64,000 bases of DNA, taken from Conus ventricosus (Eukaryota; Mollusca; Gastropoda; Neogastropoda; Conidae). The notes under the pieces were generated by a model that searched no databases, had not been told where the DNA came from, and was given only the letters and a program-made list of their open reading frames with translations. Where the stretch lies: assembly GCA_018398815.1 (NCBI GenBank), contig CM031626.1, positions 41,419,872-41,483,871 on the forward strand, given 5' to 3'. Both the position numbers and the translations under genes were made by a program. Shown one piece after another: positions 31,195 through 41,262 of the stretch (positions are counted from its first letter, which is position 1; every line of letters begins with the position of its first letter).

Positions 31195-34100
31195 TCATTT
31201 AGTGTTTGTTCTATCTAATGACTTCTTTGTTACAACAGTTGTGTTGATCTCATGTAGATTAGATCGTAGTTTTACGTTGTCATGTTGAAAAGTCTTATTG
31301 TCAAACAATGCTTCTTTGTAGTTGTCATGTGATATGTTTGACTGCACAACACTGCGAGATATTCCTTTTGCTTTCTTAATGGTTTTCTCCTGGCTCGAAA
31401 TACTGTACATTTTCGACCTTAAACCAATAAACTCCTTAATCACCCCTTCAGATAATTCATCCTTCATCTTTCCTAAAACCTTCTTATTAACAGATGAATG
31501 TAAAGGCGAATCTTTAGGGTAATCAGATGTATCATACCATCCCGCATGCCCTTTAGCTACTTCTATTTCCATGTCTTTATAGATGTCTTCAGTAGGGATA
31601 TCTATAACAAAACTGTCTGTATCTGTGTAAAGTACTCTGGACTCTGGATACGAGGGTTTAAAGTAGTCATAAAGAAATTCTAACATCAAAAGCTTTGATA
31701 ATTCTAAAACAGTAAACCCGATAAATACAGGTTTGTCCAATTTGACTTTCTTTTTTTTCCATCATTATGCCAAAAACCCCATCATGAAATCTTCTAAAGT
31801 CCTGATAATTAGGTTTTGAAGTCAGCTTAATTGCTTCGTTCTCTTTGGTGACCAATCTGACATCTTTACGCTTGTGCGGATTCTCCATAGTCTTTCCGAA
31901 ACAGCTGTTGTTCATTAGCTTGAAAAAGTCTTTTTCTGAAGCATCTGTGGATTTAGTTCTGAGATTAGTGTTCTTCATGATGTATGGTTTCATGAACTGT
32001 TCTTGATCAAAAGCATTACGCGATGAACTGCTCTCAACTTTAAACCATGTCTTAAATAAAATTGTAGAAGTCTGTAATGACAGACATAATTTTTTTTGCC
32101 TCGAAGATTAGGCACAAGTTTAGGTGGCTCTGTTGGATTCATCTTTAGACTTTCTGCTGCTAATGGGTAGTCATTATGTAGGTCATGGAGTTCATGAGGA
32201 TATTCTAAGTCAACTTCTAGAATAAAGCCCCGATGTTGATCGGGCGTTAAACTGTTCAACCACTTTAATGCCTTTTGAATATTATTCGTACCGCCGCCAG
32301 TGTACATTTTAAAGTTACGTAATGGAAGTGATTGCGCCATAGCCCACCCATACAGATTGTTTGCATCTAAATACATGAGATAGTTAGACCTTTTACTTGG
32401 ATCATAATCATCTAGGTATTTGTTGTTTGCTTTACAGTAATGATGCGACGCCATTCTAATTCCTCCATGCAATCCGTTTTCAATCATCTGAATCATTGGT
32501 AAATCTGACAATAAATCAATCTGTATTCCTGTAAATTTTAAGAAAGCGTCCCAACTCATCCCGAGCGCAGAAATGTAATGCGTGGGATCTAGGCTATAAT
32601 GTTTCATGCAGGTCTTTCTGTAATTTTCAAAGACGTCTGCCAACAAACAAACGTCGGCCATCAAGTATGAATCATGATAGTCTCCCATCGTTTTAGAATC
32701 TAACTTCTGCCATGCATCTTGAGCATGCTGGTAATCAGAATCACTGATGCCCTTTCCTCTAAGACTAGAAAAGAACGCATCTTTAGGTGGAAGTGAATCT
32801 TCGTCAAACCTTTGCCAACTGTTCATGTACTCATAAGGGTAAACGCCCTTTCTAACAAGAGTTGGGTCAAAATATTCTTCTGTTATTGGGCAGGACTTTA
32901 AGGACATAGCCAGTGACTCTAATGATCCCATCAGGTGTTGCATAGAGTCATAAAAAGACATGTTATTTATAGTGAAGCACATGTACTTTTCTGATGACTG
33001 TGCAATGCATGACACCCTGGAGTCGCTGGTTACTGCTTGCATTATAAGATGAGAGTCGTAACCTCGCAAGTTATGAAAGAAGATGGGCAGCTTCCATGTC
33101 TTAGGATCAAACTTTAGTTGAAGATTGCATTTACTGTGCGCTGCTCCTCTGAACTTTCCGCTAATGTGATCATGGTCTCTTACTGTTGGATTCTCTGCGT
33201 CTGATGAGAGGCCTAAACCGTCGGCAACCAAGGCCGCCCACAAATCCAACAATGTGTGGCTGAGTCATACTGTTCTTGGTCTTCAGGCGTCATTATGATT
33301 TCAGATAAGTTTAGATTATTAGAACAGGCGTTACGCACTTGCTGCATGCATTCTAAGAATGTTTCTGCAGCATCTGGTCCTCTATACAATTCTGGTTCTG
33401 AATGGACACCATCCGACATAACAATGATAAAAGCATAGGAACAAATCTGGTGATTACTCATTAAGACAGTTTTTGGAAGTTTCTGTGGGGTTGGCCCTTC
33501 ATAAGGAACAATAAGCGACTCGAAGTCTGCGTAAACAACATATGGACTAGTTTGCAGTCGTTTCCAGTTATTAAAACTAACTTTTGATCCAGGTGGGGGT
33601 GTAATTAGTTCTGTATTACAGTCTACAGAACTTTTACAATGTTTTTTATGTTCAAGCTCGGCTTTAACGGATGGAATTCTTGTTAAACATTTTCTACAGA
33701 ATTCTTGTCTATGCCCATCTTTTGAAGTATGCTGCATTAGTCTACTCATTGTGCGTATCAATGTGTAATGCGGTAGTCCTGTCGATGAAAACATTAGTAG
33801 TAAGTCCACATGGCTTTTGGCCGGATCACCTATTGTTGGGCTGTCTTTAGACACTCTAATAGGCACCAAATTTGTTTTCTCAGACCATGTGTATACATTA
33901 ACAGTTATTGGTTTGTTTTGTTCTTCAAACTGATTAATTTTGTCCACACTAATAGGAAAGGATATTCCATTGAAGTTAAGATCATTGATGCAAGGCTTAT
34001 AGTTAGATACTTTCTCTGCGTTTTTGCGGAAGTAATGCAGCCTTGCAAGAACACACCACATAAAAACATTTGTTGTCTGAATTCTTTATGTTTTAGAACT

Positions 34101-34562
34101 GCTCTTTTTGCAACTAATGCTGGAGGTAGTGGAATGTGAGACTTGCCTACAATCGGTGCATATTTAGCCTGTTTTAATCTGATCTCTAAGACTTCGCCCT
34201 CTGACCAACCGGAGCCTCTCATTTTGGCTTCTTCAGCGGCCACATCAAACTGTGTAAGCAGTTGGTCTGCCCAACCAGGTGTTAAGTCATTATGAGAAAG
34301 AATAACCCGTTGTTTAGTTGAAACCAGACTTCTAGATTTTCTTCATTTATTGTTATATAGTCGATTAAAACAGCTAACATTACTTTAACTGGCGGGTCTA
34401 TTGTTAGTTTACCTGGAACTTGAGAAATAGCATGAACAACACTTGCCTGTACGTTTGCTGGATCAATGACTTCTAGATTAATATCATTTAAAGCTTTTGA
34501 CAAACGCTCTCCCTTAAGCATTCTTCAAACAATTCGTCCGGTCCTTCATATATCTTAGCCAT
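31195..34562 (-). pseudogene. polB: Protein-primed type B DNA polymerase, frameshifted
   Basis: About 1,120 codons in six frames. From N to C: a unique N-terminal domain (34562-33900), a CxxC...HxxxHC zinc-finger-like patch (about 33680), exonuclease I YADFESLIVPYEG (about 33520), a CWICG...RDHDHISGKFRGAAH cysteine/His region resembling endonuclease VII-type folds (33260-33130), exonuclease II FFHNLRGYDSHLI (about 33070), exonuclease III DYHDSYLMADVCLLADVF (about 32660), motif A YLDANNLYGWAM (about 32370), motif B KLMNNSCFGKTMEN (about 31910) and motif C YTDTDS (about 31635). It would replicate the linear element from a protein primer. Frame breaks lie near 34525, 34285, 34060, 33235, 31990 and 31745. 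The visible stop at 31195 falls about 18 codons before a conserved alternative end (31141). Heads the leftward block after the membrane and capsid genes. Confidence 0.92.
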
Positions 34563-34614
34563 CTTAAGATTTCTTTTCTAACTGAAAATATTTGTTTAAA
34601 TTATAAAAAAATAC

Positions 34615-35319
34615 TTAATCAGAATCAATATCAACGGTTTTTTGTGCTTGGACTCATAAACTAAAGTATAAACGCCCTTTGATGTTGTTACTGTGAGCTG
34701 TTTAGAACAGAGTTTAATGTCTCGTTTACTTTTTTTAAACATTCCTTTTTTATCTGCTCGGTGTCTGGCTGTTGAGAAAAACTTGCCCTTGCCTTTTTTG
34801 AAGATCAAACTTTTGTCTTTTATAGTCATCAAAATCGGCCTGTAAACGACTAAATTCTTCATCCGTGATGTTTGAGTCAACTAGTGCTTTATTTATTGTC
34901 AGTTTGAACGAACTAAGTTTAGCTGTTATTAGTTGAACCATAGCTGTGTGCTTTTGGAGTTTAGTTTTTAATTTTTTGCTAGCAGCACTTACAGCTAATG
35001 AACACACGCCAAGAGCTAAAGACAAACCGCCTAGAGGTAAAGCTGCGGGTGCACCTACGCCTGTTGCTAAGAGGCCTACACTTGTTCCCGCTGATAGAGC
35101 ACTTATAGTTGATGCTCCAGTATTAACATATGTAACAGCATTAAAGACAGCAGAATACCTACGTTTGGTTTTGCCGTATTTTGAAAGGTCCTGCTCTAGT
35201 TTTTGTTGCATTTGTGTGATGTTGGTTAATCTGAAGGTTTTTATGTCAGGGGTTTCTACTATCCCTTCTTTTGGCGACTCTTGCGCTGTAGGTACTTTTG
35301 GATAATGCTTAACAGACAT
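34615..35319 (-). pseudogene. Conserved membrane protein of about 235 aa, frameshifted
   Basis: Starts MSVKHYPKVPTAQESPKEG. A predicted coiled helix (ITQMQQKLEQDLSKYGKTKR) precedes a Gly/Ala-rich hydrophobic stretch of two probable membrane segments (ISALSAGTSVGLLATGVGAP and LPLGGLSLALGVCSLAVSAA). Then comes a long Lys/Gln-rich helix. The frame shifts near 34795; the natural C-terminus ends VDIDSD with a stop at 34615. It lies between capsid and polymerase genes on the same strand. The plan (coiled coil plus hydrophobic hairpin) fits a membrane-active virion protein, but no family is established. Confidence 0.6.
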
Positions 35320-35344
35320 GCTTTTTTAAAAATAAAAAAATAAT

Positions 35345-36609
35345 TTAGTATTGTATATCTTTTAATCTGTTATCTTGAATATTCAGCTGCGCATCATATA
35401 TTAAAAACAAATGTACATTAAGTGGTTTATTCCCATCTTTTTCTTTATCAATTTGAATGTTTATTACGTCTTTAACCGTTCTCCACTTCCATGCAACTGA
35501 TTATCCTCTGTTGACCTTAGGTCAATCCATAAACCGTATTTCGTTGTTAAATAATCATCAAGTCTAACACTGTGAAGGTGTAGATCTTTAGACACAAGGT
35601 CAACTGTTGGTGTTCTACACCTCCCGCCACCAAACAGTTTTCTTATTTCATCAAAATGTTGATAAGGTTTAAGCCCGCTAGCGTAGATTTGGTTAGGACT
35701 ACCCTCAATCGAACATTGTACTTTCGTTATTTTGGATTAATAAACTTTTCAGCTTGTCTTTTGAATGGTTCTTCATCTTCCACAGCAATAAAATACCTTT
35801 AAGTGATCTTGCTGCGGCACTAAAACTAAAATTCCATATAGTGTCTGCCTTGCTTTTAGGATATGTTGTATGATGAATCACTCTTTCGTAATATATTGCT
35901 AATTTTGACTGATATTGTTGCTCAATCAGCCTTGCTAAGTGAGGGTTGCTAACAATGTCAAACTCTAACGAGATGTCAGAAATGCTGTACTTTGCTTCGG
36001 TGTCTGTAGATATAATAACATATTTGTATTCATTAAAAGTTAGTTCATAAGACAATCTGTCTTTTAATGCTCCTTGAAAGTATGGCGCATGCGCTTTTAA
36101 CAACTCAAAATCTAAGGGAATGGAAAAGCGATTTCCATACGCAAAATTTACAGCTACATCCTTGTTACCATCCCCAACATTCCAGCGCCTATTCTATGTT
36201 TTAGTGCTTCATTATTTTCTATTCCTTGAAACGCAAAGTCAGCCCTTTCATTCGCGGTTAGCCATAGATCAGAATATGTTAAAAATATGTCTGCATTGTG
36301 TAAAGAAAATATTTCTTGCCCCTCAAGTTTTATAGAAATTTTCTTAACGATTGCCCGTCCCAGATTCTGCACAACTGTCCTGTTTGCATCTGTTGCTGCT
36401 TCGAGTTCTATTTTGAAAGTAAGTCGCGCAGAGCCTGGCACAATCACTTCATCTGCTCCTAGGTCTGGAAATTTGACAGTAAGAATTTGATCTGCATCAA
36501 TAGTAGATGGATTATTTGGAACAATAATATTCCGTTTATTTCCCTTCACGCCAAAGGGCTCTTTCAGTCTTCTATGCGGGTCAAGAATTGAACCATATGT
36601 TTGCGACAT
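35345..36609 (-). pseudogene. mcp: Probable double jelly-roll major capsid protein, frameshifted
   Basis: About 420 codons. The N-terminal frame (36154-36609) has beta-strand patterning typical of the first jelly roll of NCLDV/Polinton capsids: LTVKFPDLGADEVIVPGSAR, GRAIVKKISIKLEGQEI and a following YSDLWLTANER helix. The second frame (35705-36103) holds LKAHAPYFQGALKDRLSYEL, equivalent to the short region before a strand in the second jelly roll. The C-terminal strand ends HLFLIYDAQLNI in a third frame, with a stop at 35345. Breaks near 36150, 35710 and 35480. Length and strand order suit a major capsid protein; a structure comparison would be decisive. The start follows TATAAAA and is divergent from the next gene. 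Confidence 0.62.
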
Positions 36610-36647
36610 TTTTATAAAACAAAATAAAAAGTTAATTATTTAAAAAC
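36610..36647. promoter_or_regulatory. Divergent AT-rich promoter region (capsid / coiled-coil genes)
   Basis: Thirty-eight A/T-rich bases between two divergent start codons, with TTTATAAAA on the capsid side and ATTTAAAAAC on the other. Confidence 0.5.
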
Positions 36648-37538
36648 ATGTCAGGAATTGAAGGTGAAGAAGATTATGATGTTTTTGATCTTGGAGACGA
36701 CATGAGTGAAATGACTCCTTTGACACAGCATCGCTCAGCGGCCTCAATGTGGCATGAATTAACAGAACCTAAGGTCATATCATTTTACAGAAGTTTAGGC
36801 CTAGAACTTCCCGAATTTATAGCCCCTGATGATTTTGAAGTAAAAGGTGGCCATTTGTATGTGAACAACGATCAAGGACAACGTGTTCCGCTTACAGATA
36901 AACGAGACCCATTAAAGTTTTTAACCATGGATACAATTAGACAAAGACTTAGGGTGGGTGTTCGAAATCGCCTTGGCCTTGTTAGACCGAAATTAAGGGG
37001 GGAGGCAGTTTCTAAACTTCAAAACACACTACAAGATCTCCCAACAGATAACCAAATACAAAACATGGAACTTCAAGATTTAAGTCAGACAGCAGACAAA
37101 ATAATAGAAGCAGAAACCAGTTTTTCAAAAGAAACAGCATTAAAAACTATCCACGATCCGCCGTTACCCAAGCGAGACCTAGTGGCCCTTGATCATGCTT
37201 TGAGAACCATTAGAGGTGAATTAGAAAACAATTTAGCAAAACTGGGTGTACTAGATGAGCAAATAAAAAGAGAAAAAGAAAAACTCGTTGAGGCTGATGA
37301 CGCCAACTTAGGGCATGATATTAAAGAAAGAATAACCCAAAAACTAAAAGAGCATGAACAAGAAAGATCAGCAAGACTAGAAGTGTTGTCTACTAACCGA
37401 GAACAATTACGAACTCAAGTGAATAGAATAAGAGAAACTATCCAAAGAATTTTATATGAAGACACAACACTAGCAGAACGAATCCGAACACTGTTTAGAG
37501 AGCAAGGAGTCACATTAGTAAGCGTTATAACGCCTTAG
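36648..37538 (+). CDS. 296-aa acidic coiled-coil protein, probable virion protein
   Basis: An intact frame. Residues 1-30 are strongly acidic (GEEDYDVFDLGDDMSEM). The middle has RDPLKFLTMDTIRQRLRVGV, and residues 170-285 are a long heptad-rich coiled coil (LDEQIKREKEKLVEADD, RLEVLSTNREQLRTQVNRIR). It ends VTLVSVITP. It is paired with the Pro-rich membrane peptide 23 bp downstream; in copy A the same pair is present. This pairing suggests that the two proteins act together, for example in capsid stability or membrane penetration, but that is inference. No enzymatic motif is visible. Confidence 0.7.
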   Translation: MSGIEGEEDYDVFDLGDDMSEMTPLTQHRSAASMWHELTEPKVISFYRSLGLELPEFIAPDDFEVKGGHLYVNNDQGQRVPLTDKRDPLKFLTMDTIRQRLRVGVRNRLGLVRPKLRGEAVSKLQNTLQDLPTDNQIQNMELQDLSQTADKIIEAETSFSKETALKTIHDPPLPKRDLVALDHALRTIRGELENNLAKLGVLDEQIKREKEKLVEADDANLGHDIKERITQKLKEHEQERSARLEVLSTNREQLRTQVNRIRETIQRILYEDTTLAERIRTLFREQGVTLVSVITP

Positions 37539-37561
37539 GATTTGCAATAAGTACACTGGTG

Positions 37562-37825
37562 ATGGCTATTACGGGCGGTGGTGGTCCCGGGTCAGTGCCT
37601 CCACCGCCATCCCCTCCATCACCACCTGATAAATCATGGGTAAAAAAACAACTTGATCATCTTGCCGGTTTATTAAAAAAATTAGCCAGTAAAGCCATGG
37701 ACGCTTTACCAGGTATATTAGGGAGTGTCGTTAGCTGGCTTTTGTCTACTGCAGGCAAAGTAGTTGGCTTTATGGCCGAGCACTTATGGACATTAGTTCT
37801 CTTAATAGTTGGGTTAATTTTTTAG
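37562..37825 (+). CDS. 87-aa Pro-rich, amphipathic membrane peptide
   Basis: Start chosen at ATG 37562; a GTG just before it is not needed. Residues 5-28 are Gly/Pro-rich (SVPPPPSPPSPP), then an amphipathic Lys/Leu helix (KKQLDHLAGLLKKLASKAMD), then a strongly hydrophobic C-terminus (HLWTLVLLIVGLIF). The layout resembles membrane-active virion peptides of adenovirus-like viruses in general form only. Unlike most genes here it lacks the A-rich start context, so it may be translated from the upstream message. Confidence 0.65.
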   Translation: MAITGGGGPGSVPPPPSPPSPPDKSWVKKQLDHLAGLLKKLASKAMDALPGILGSVVSWLLSTAGKVVGFMAEHLWTLVLLIVGLIF

Positions 37826-37896
37826 TAAAATAAAGAAGGAGTAATCCTAGGCCAGTTAATCCAAAAACAAGTGCTGTCTTTTCATATTCATGGTCA

Positions 37897-39030
37897 TTAT
37901 TTTTTTTTGACTTCGTGTTCTTCAACGGCCTTCGGGCTTTGGACCACGGGGATTGGATGACTTATTCTTGGGGGGTCATCTTGTTTGTTTACTGCTTGCA
38001 ATATTACTGGCTCAGAATTTATTTCGTTTTTTCCGACTTTCTGTTCATTGCCTGCCACAAGGATTTCATTATTGTAGTTTATTATTGTTCCTATCTGGAG
38101 CCTGAGGTCAGAAGGCAGCATATATAAACCAGTGCCAACAGCAAAGTCTACTTTCGATCTTGCAAATTGTAAAACATCTTGGTACCTTTTTATACTTGAA
38201 GGTAAATCAACTGTAGAATTAATGGCGTCCTCTAAATTTGCTAAGTATTGTTTTTGTGCATCAAAACCAGTAGAAGGATCAGTTATGCTCGATCTCGTTT
38301 GTGCTTGCGAACCTAGCAAACACCAAACGTAAGTACGAACAGAGTCGTTTATTCGTTCTATTCCTGCTTTAGTTAGGCCCTTAGAAGTGTCTAAAATAAA
38401 TGTTGTCCATGCTGTTTTATGCTCTTGCTCTATGGACCCGAGGTGAACAGCTGTGCCTGAAGAGAAAGATGTGTAAGGAGGATTCCAGTCATAGTTATAC
38501 TTTCTGTGCACGCCCCAAAAATAAGGGGTGCCTAGACCATGATTAAGATCCGACTTTTGTCTAAAGTCTGTCTTGGCCTTAATATTGAATTCGTTACAGA
38601 TCCTTTCAAAAGCCTTCATGTCTATTCTGTTGCTGAATGGATTAAACGGTTTGTCATTTGGTAATGGTGCTTGCAGTTCAGTCAAAATACGTCTGAAGGT
38701 GTAATAAAAATGAAATCTGTACACTGACCTCACCAAAGGATCAGGATGATTTAAGTGATCAGCATACGACACTCCACACCCAGTTGATGCACAAAACACA
38801 GCAAAGTTTAACTGGTTCTGATAAAACTGCATCGGATGACTAAACCACACTTTCGGGATGCGGTCGTTTTTAATAGGAGGGTTAAGATAGCTCTTCAATG
38901 GAGTACTAACCTTTACTCGAAAGGCGTCAGACTGAGTCACAGAAATGTCAAGAGTATCAGTTGTTATATTTTTAAGATTGTAGTGCGGCCCAGCAGAATA
39001 TTTTGCATCAGTATATTTAAAGGGAATCAT
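37897..39030 (-). CDS. Conserved unknown protein of 378 aa
   Basis: Start at 39030 (MIPFKYTDAKYSAG) directly after AATAAAA; the longer frame upstream overlaps the next gene's start and is unlikely. It is intact and conserved in copy A. Motif-like parts: SHPMQFYQNQLNFAVFCAST, HPDPLVRSVYRFHFYYTFRR and LNHGLGTPYFWGVHRKYNYDW, rich in aromatics and His. The C-terminus is Lys/Glu-rich (KAVEEHEVKKK). No signal peptide or catalytic motif is certain. Its position among capsid genes and high conservation suggest a structural protein. It is not recognised as the adenain protease. Confidence 0.7.
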   Translation of the reverse strand: MIPFKYTDAKYSAGPHYNLKNITTDTLDISVTQSDAFRVKVSTPLKSYLNPPIKNDRIPKVWFSHPMQFYQNQLNFAVFCASTGCGVSYADHLNHPDPLVRSVYRFHFYYTFRRILTELQAPLPNDKPFNPFSNRIDMKAFERICNEFNIKAKTDFRQKSDLNHGLGTPYFWGVHRKYNYDWNPPYTSFSSGTAVHLGSIEQEHKTAWTTFILDTSKGLTKAGIERINDSVRTYVWCLLGSQAQTRSSITDPSTGFDAQKQYLANLEDAINSTVDLPSSIKRYQDVLQFARSKVDFAVGTGLYMLPSDLRLQIGTIINYNNEILVAGNEQKVGKNEINSEPVILQAVNKQDDPPRISHPIPVVQSPKAVEEHEVKKK

Positions 39031-39048
39031 TTTTATTTCGTTTAAAAA
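39031..39048. promoter_or_regulatory. Very short divergent promoter (18 bp)
   Basis: Only 18 bases separate two divergent ATGs. AAATAAAA serves one and GTTTAAAAA the other. Copy A keeps the arrangement (20271-20289). Confidence 0.5.
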
Positions 39049-39749
39049 ATGTTTGTAACAATAACAACCCAAGACCGTCCTTCGTTTTTAGAACATGCTA
39101 TTGATAACGATTGCAGAACCAGAACGGTCGCACTCCATGAAATATTTTACAAAGTCGTATGGTTTAATATAAGTGAATCCAAGGAGAATAATAAGATTAA
39201 AAAAGTTGATAATAGAGGAAAATTAGTTAGCCAGTTAACCATACCTGATGGTTATTACGGGTTTTGCTCACTAAAAGAAGCAATGAGTAACTTTGACATT
39301 ACTCTCAAACTTAACATGCGTATCTGAAAACAATGTTGACCTTCAAACCTGAAGAAGAAGAAGTAGGTTACTATTTTGATGGAGAGCTAGCTAAAATGTT
39401 AGGCTTTACAACTGCCAATCGACCCATTCATAGTTTTAGAGTTACACCAAACAAAACTACTTATGAGGGGGAAAATCCGCTCGATCTTGCATTACATTCA
39501 TTACTCTATGTTCATTTGGACGAGCTAAGCACTGATGAAAACTTATATGATGGAAGGCCCTCAACTGTTTTAAGAGCTCTTCCGTCAGGGAAAGCTGCAT
39601 ATTGCGATTATGAAATTATACAATTGCCTAATTTACAGTTTAAAAGATTAGTTTGTGGGAGGGTCGGATCATTTAATATAAAAATCGCAGACAAAGCAGG
39701 GAAAGTCGTGAAATGTGATAACCTGCACATTGTTTTAGAAATAAAATAA
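39049..39749 (+). pseudogene. Penton-like minor capsid candidate, one frameshift
   Basis: Two abutting frames (39049-39327 and 39333-39749), about 233 codons. The N-terminal part has LTIPDGYYGFCSLKEAM and the second begins just before YYFDGELAKMLGF. The pairing of a PDGYY..-type segment with an LLGF-type segment is common in small capsid (penton) proteins of invertebrate Polintons (family knowledge, not certain). The rest is beta-rich (FKRLVCGRVGSFNIKIADKA). A one-base loss near 39316 relative to copy A causes the break. It starts a rightward block ending in the ATPase. Confidence 0.55.
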
Positions 39750-39765
39750 TTAGTTGTTCTAAAAA

Positions 39766-40614
39766 ATGTCGCGTGGACCAGAAGAATCGGGAGTTACATT
39801 AGCGCCTGTGAGGTGTATAACTTTAGAATTAAAAGACCTTGCAGACGTTGTGGACTTTGAACAGAATGGTGAGATAGGCGCTTTGTATGGTTTTGAGTAC
39901 ACTATAGATGGTGATTATAAACGCAAAGAGGTTGGCGACAACAAAAAGTTTCCTAAACTAGAACAACTGCGTAATGTAGAAGCAAATAATGCTGGCCAGT
40001 ATGAATATAAAATAGTTCGAAAACCTGACAGCAAATGGCACTTAGAACCATATTTAGAATGGGACATAAAATTTGAATTCATAAGCCCATTTACATTTTT
40101 TAGCCGTCAAAAAAGTTTCAGAAAAGCATTCAACTCAGGTCCTTTACATGTAAGTCTTATGCCAGAGGACAATAGTCGGAAAGAGATTGAAATAAAGCCG
40201 TATGGGAATAAACAGTACATCCTCCACAGAAGAGAATCAGTTTTGAAAGATGCTTCTACAAAATTACAGTTCATTCCACAAATGAAATTAGGAGACACGT
40301 TCACAATGATATTTGAAATTTCTGTCTTAAAAGATAAGGGGAGGGATGGGGTTGTGGGCGTTAGTGACGTCCTTTTAAAAGGAATTCTAATTAGCTGGCA
40401 AAACTTAGACGTTAAAAAACTTAAAGTTACTGTCGTCATTCTTCACAATGGTGAGGATATTAAGGTCATTACAACCAGTGACAAAATCAATATTAGTCTA
40501 AATAGAAACAATCTTACAGAACTAAATTGGATTAATCTTACACATTTAGGCCTTATAGGGTTTTATTATACTGAACAAGTTTTGACAGAGAGTATGATAA
40601 ACATAATAACTTGA
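39766..40614 (+). CDS. Conserved unknown 282-aa protein
   Basis: An intact frame with start MSRGPEESGVTLAPVR after TTCTAAAAA, 17 bp after the penton candidate. Beta-rich and soluble: EYKIVRKPDSKWHLEPYLEW, FNSGPLHVSLMPEDNSRKEI, LNWINLTHLGLIGFYYTEQV. No membrane segment or catalytic motif is seen. It is conserved in copy A with mostly silent differences. The position between the penton candidate and the packaging ATPase suggests a virion protein; otherwise unrecognised. Confidence 0.7.
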   Translation: MSRGPEESGVTLAPVRCITLELKDLADVVDFEQNGEIGALYGFEYTIDGDYKRKEVGDNKKFPKLEQLRNVEANNAGQYEYKIVRKPDSKWHLEPYLEWDIKFEFISPFTFFSRQKSFRKAFNSGPLHVSLMPEDNSRKEIEIKPYGNKQYILHRRESVLKDASTKLQFIPQMKLGDTFTMIFEISVLKDKGRDGVVGVSDVLLKGILISWQNLDVKKLKVTVVILHNGEDIKVITTSDKINISLNRNNLTELNWINLTHLGLIGFYYTEQVLTESMINIIT

Positions 40615-40639
40615 TTAGATTAAATTCTGTTATAAAACT

Positions 40640-41251
40640 ATGGTGCAGTTAAACTTTATGACAAAAACTCCTCATTGTTCATTGATTTGTGGGCAGACTG
40701 GTTGTGGAAAAACAATATTTGTCCTAGACCTATTACAAACAGTTTATCGCTATAATTTTGATTATATTGTGATTTTCTGCCCAACACTTAAATGGAACAA
40801 AGCATATCATGATAGAAGGTTTATATGGACAGATGATGACATATATTTAGTTGATCCTAGCAATAAACTGAGTGAGTGTTTAGAACACTTTTATAGACTG
40901 TTTGAAGGAACGCAGAGACTATTTATTATAGATGACTGTTCGGCAGAAAGAGACATAGTTAAAAAAAGAAACACTTTATCAAAACTGGCTTTCAGTGGAA
41001 GACATGCTAGAATAAGTGTGTGGATTTTATGTCAAAAATATAACTCGGTTTTAAAAGACTTTAGAGAACAGTTAAAGACTGTAGTTTTATTTCACATGAA
41101 AGACAGAGACTCATTTGATGAATGTTTGCGCGAAAATGATGTTATTGAAAATGATCAGGAAAAACATAGGATTAAGCAAAAACTAAAATCTGAAAAGTTT
41201 AGTAAATTAGTATTGAAAACGGATAATCCTACACAGTATGTTTGTTTGTAG
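40640..41251 (+). CDS. FtsK/HerA-type genome-packaging ATPase
   Basis: A complete 203-aa frame. It should power loading of the element DNA into capsids. Walker A is GQTGCGKTIFVLDLL (residues 17-31) and Walker B is LFIIDDCSAERD (about residues 91-102), followed by a sensor-like WILCQKYNSV. Its small size and motif wording match the A32-like ATPases of Polintons. The stop TAG at 41249 is 11 bp from the terminal palindrome, and the last roughly 70 codons lie inside the terminal inverted repeat, so a second inverted copy exists at the left end. An in-frame ATG at residue 7 is an alternative start. Confidence 0.92.
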   Translation: MVQLNFMTKTPHCSLICGQTGCGKTIFVLDLLQTVYRYNFDYIVIFCPTLKWNKAYHDRRFIWTDDDIYLVDPSNKLSECLEHFYRLFEGTQRLFIIDDCSAERDIVKKRNTLSKLAFSGRHARISVWILCQKYNSVLKDFREQLKTVVLFHMKDRDSFDECLRENDVIENDQEKHRIKQKLKSEKFSKLVLKTDNPTQYVCL

Positions 41252-41262
41252 GGTTTACTAGG

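Noticed and set aside
37897..39072. 391-aa version of the conserved protein starting at 39072
   Set aside because: The extra N-terminal codons overlap the start of the divergent gene at 39049 and lack the A-rich start context found at 39030.
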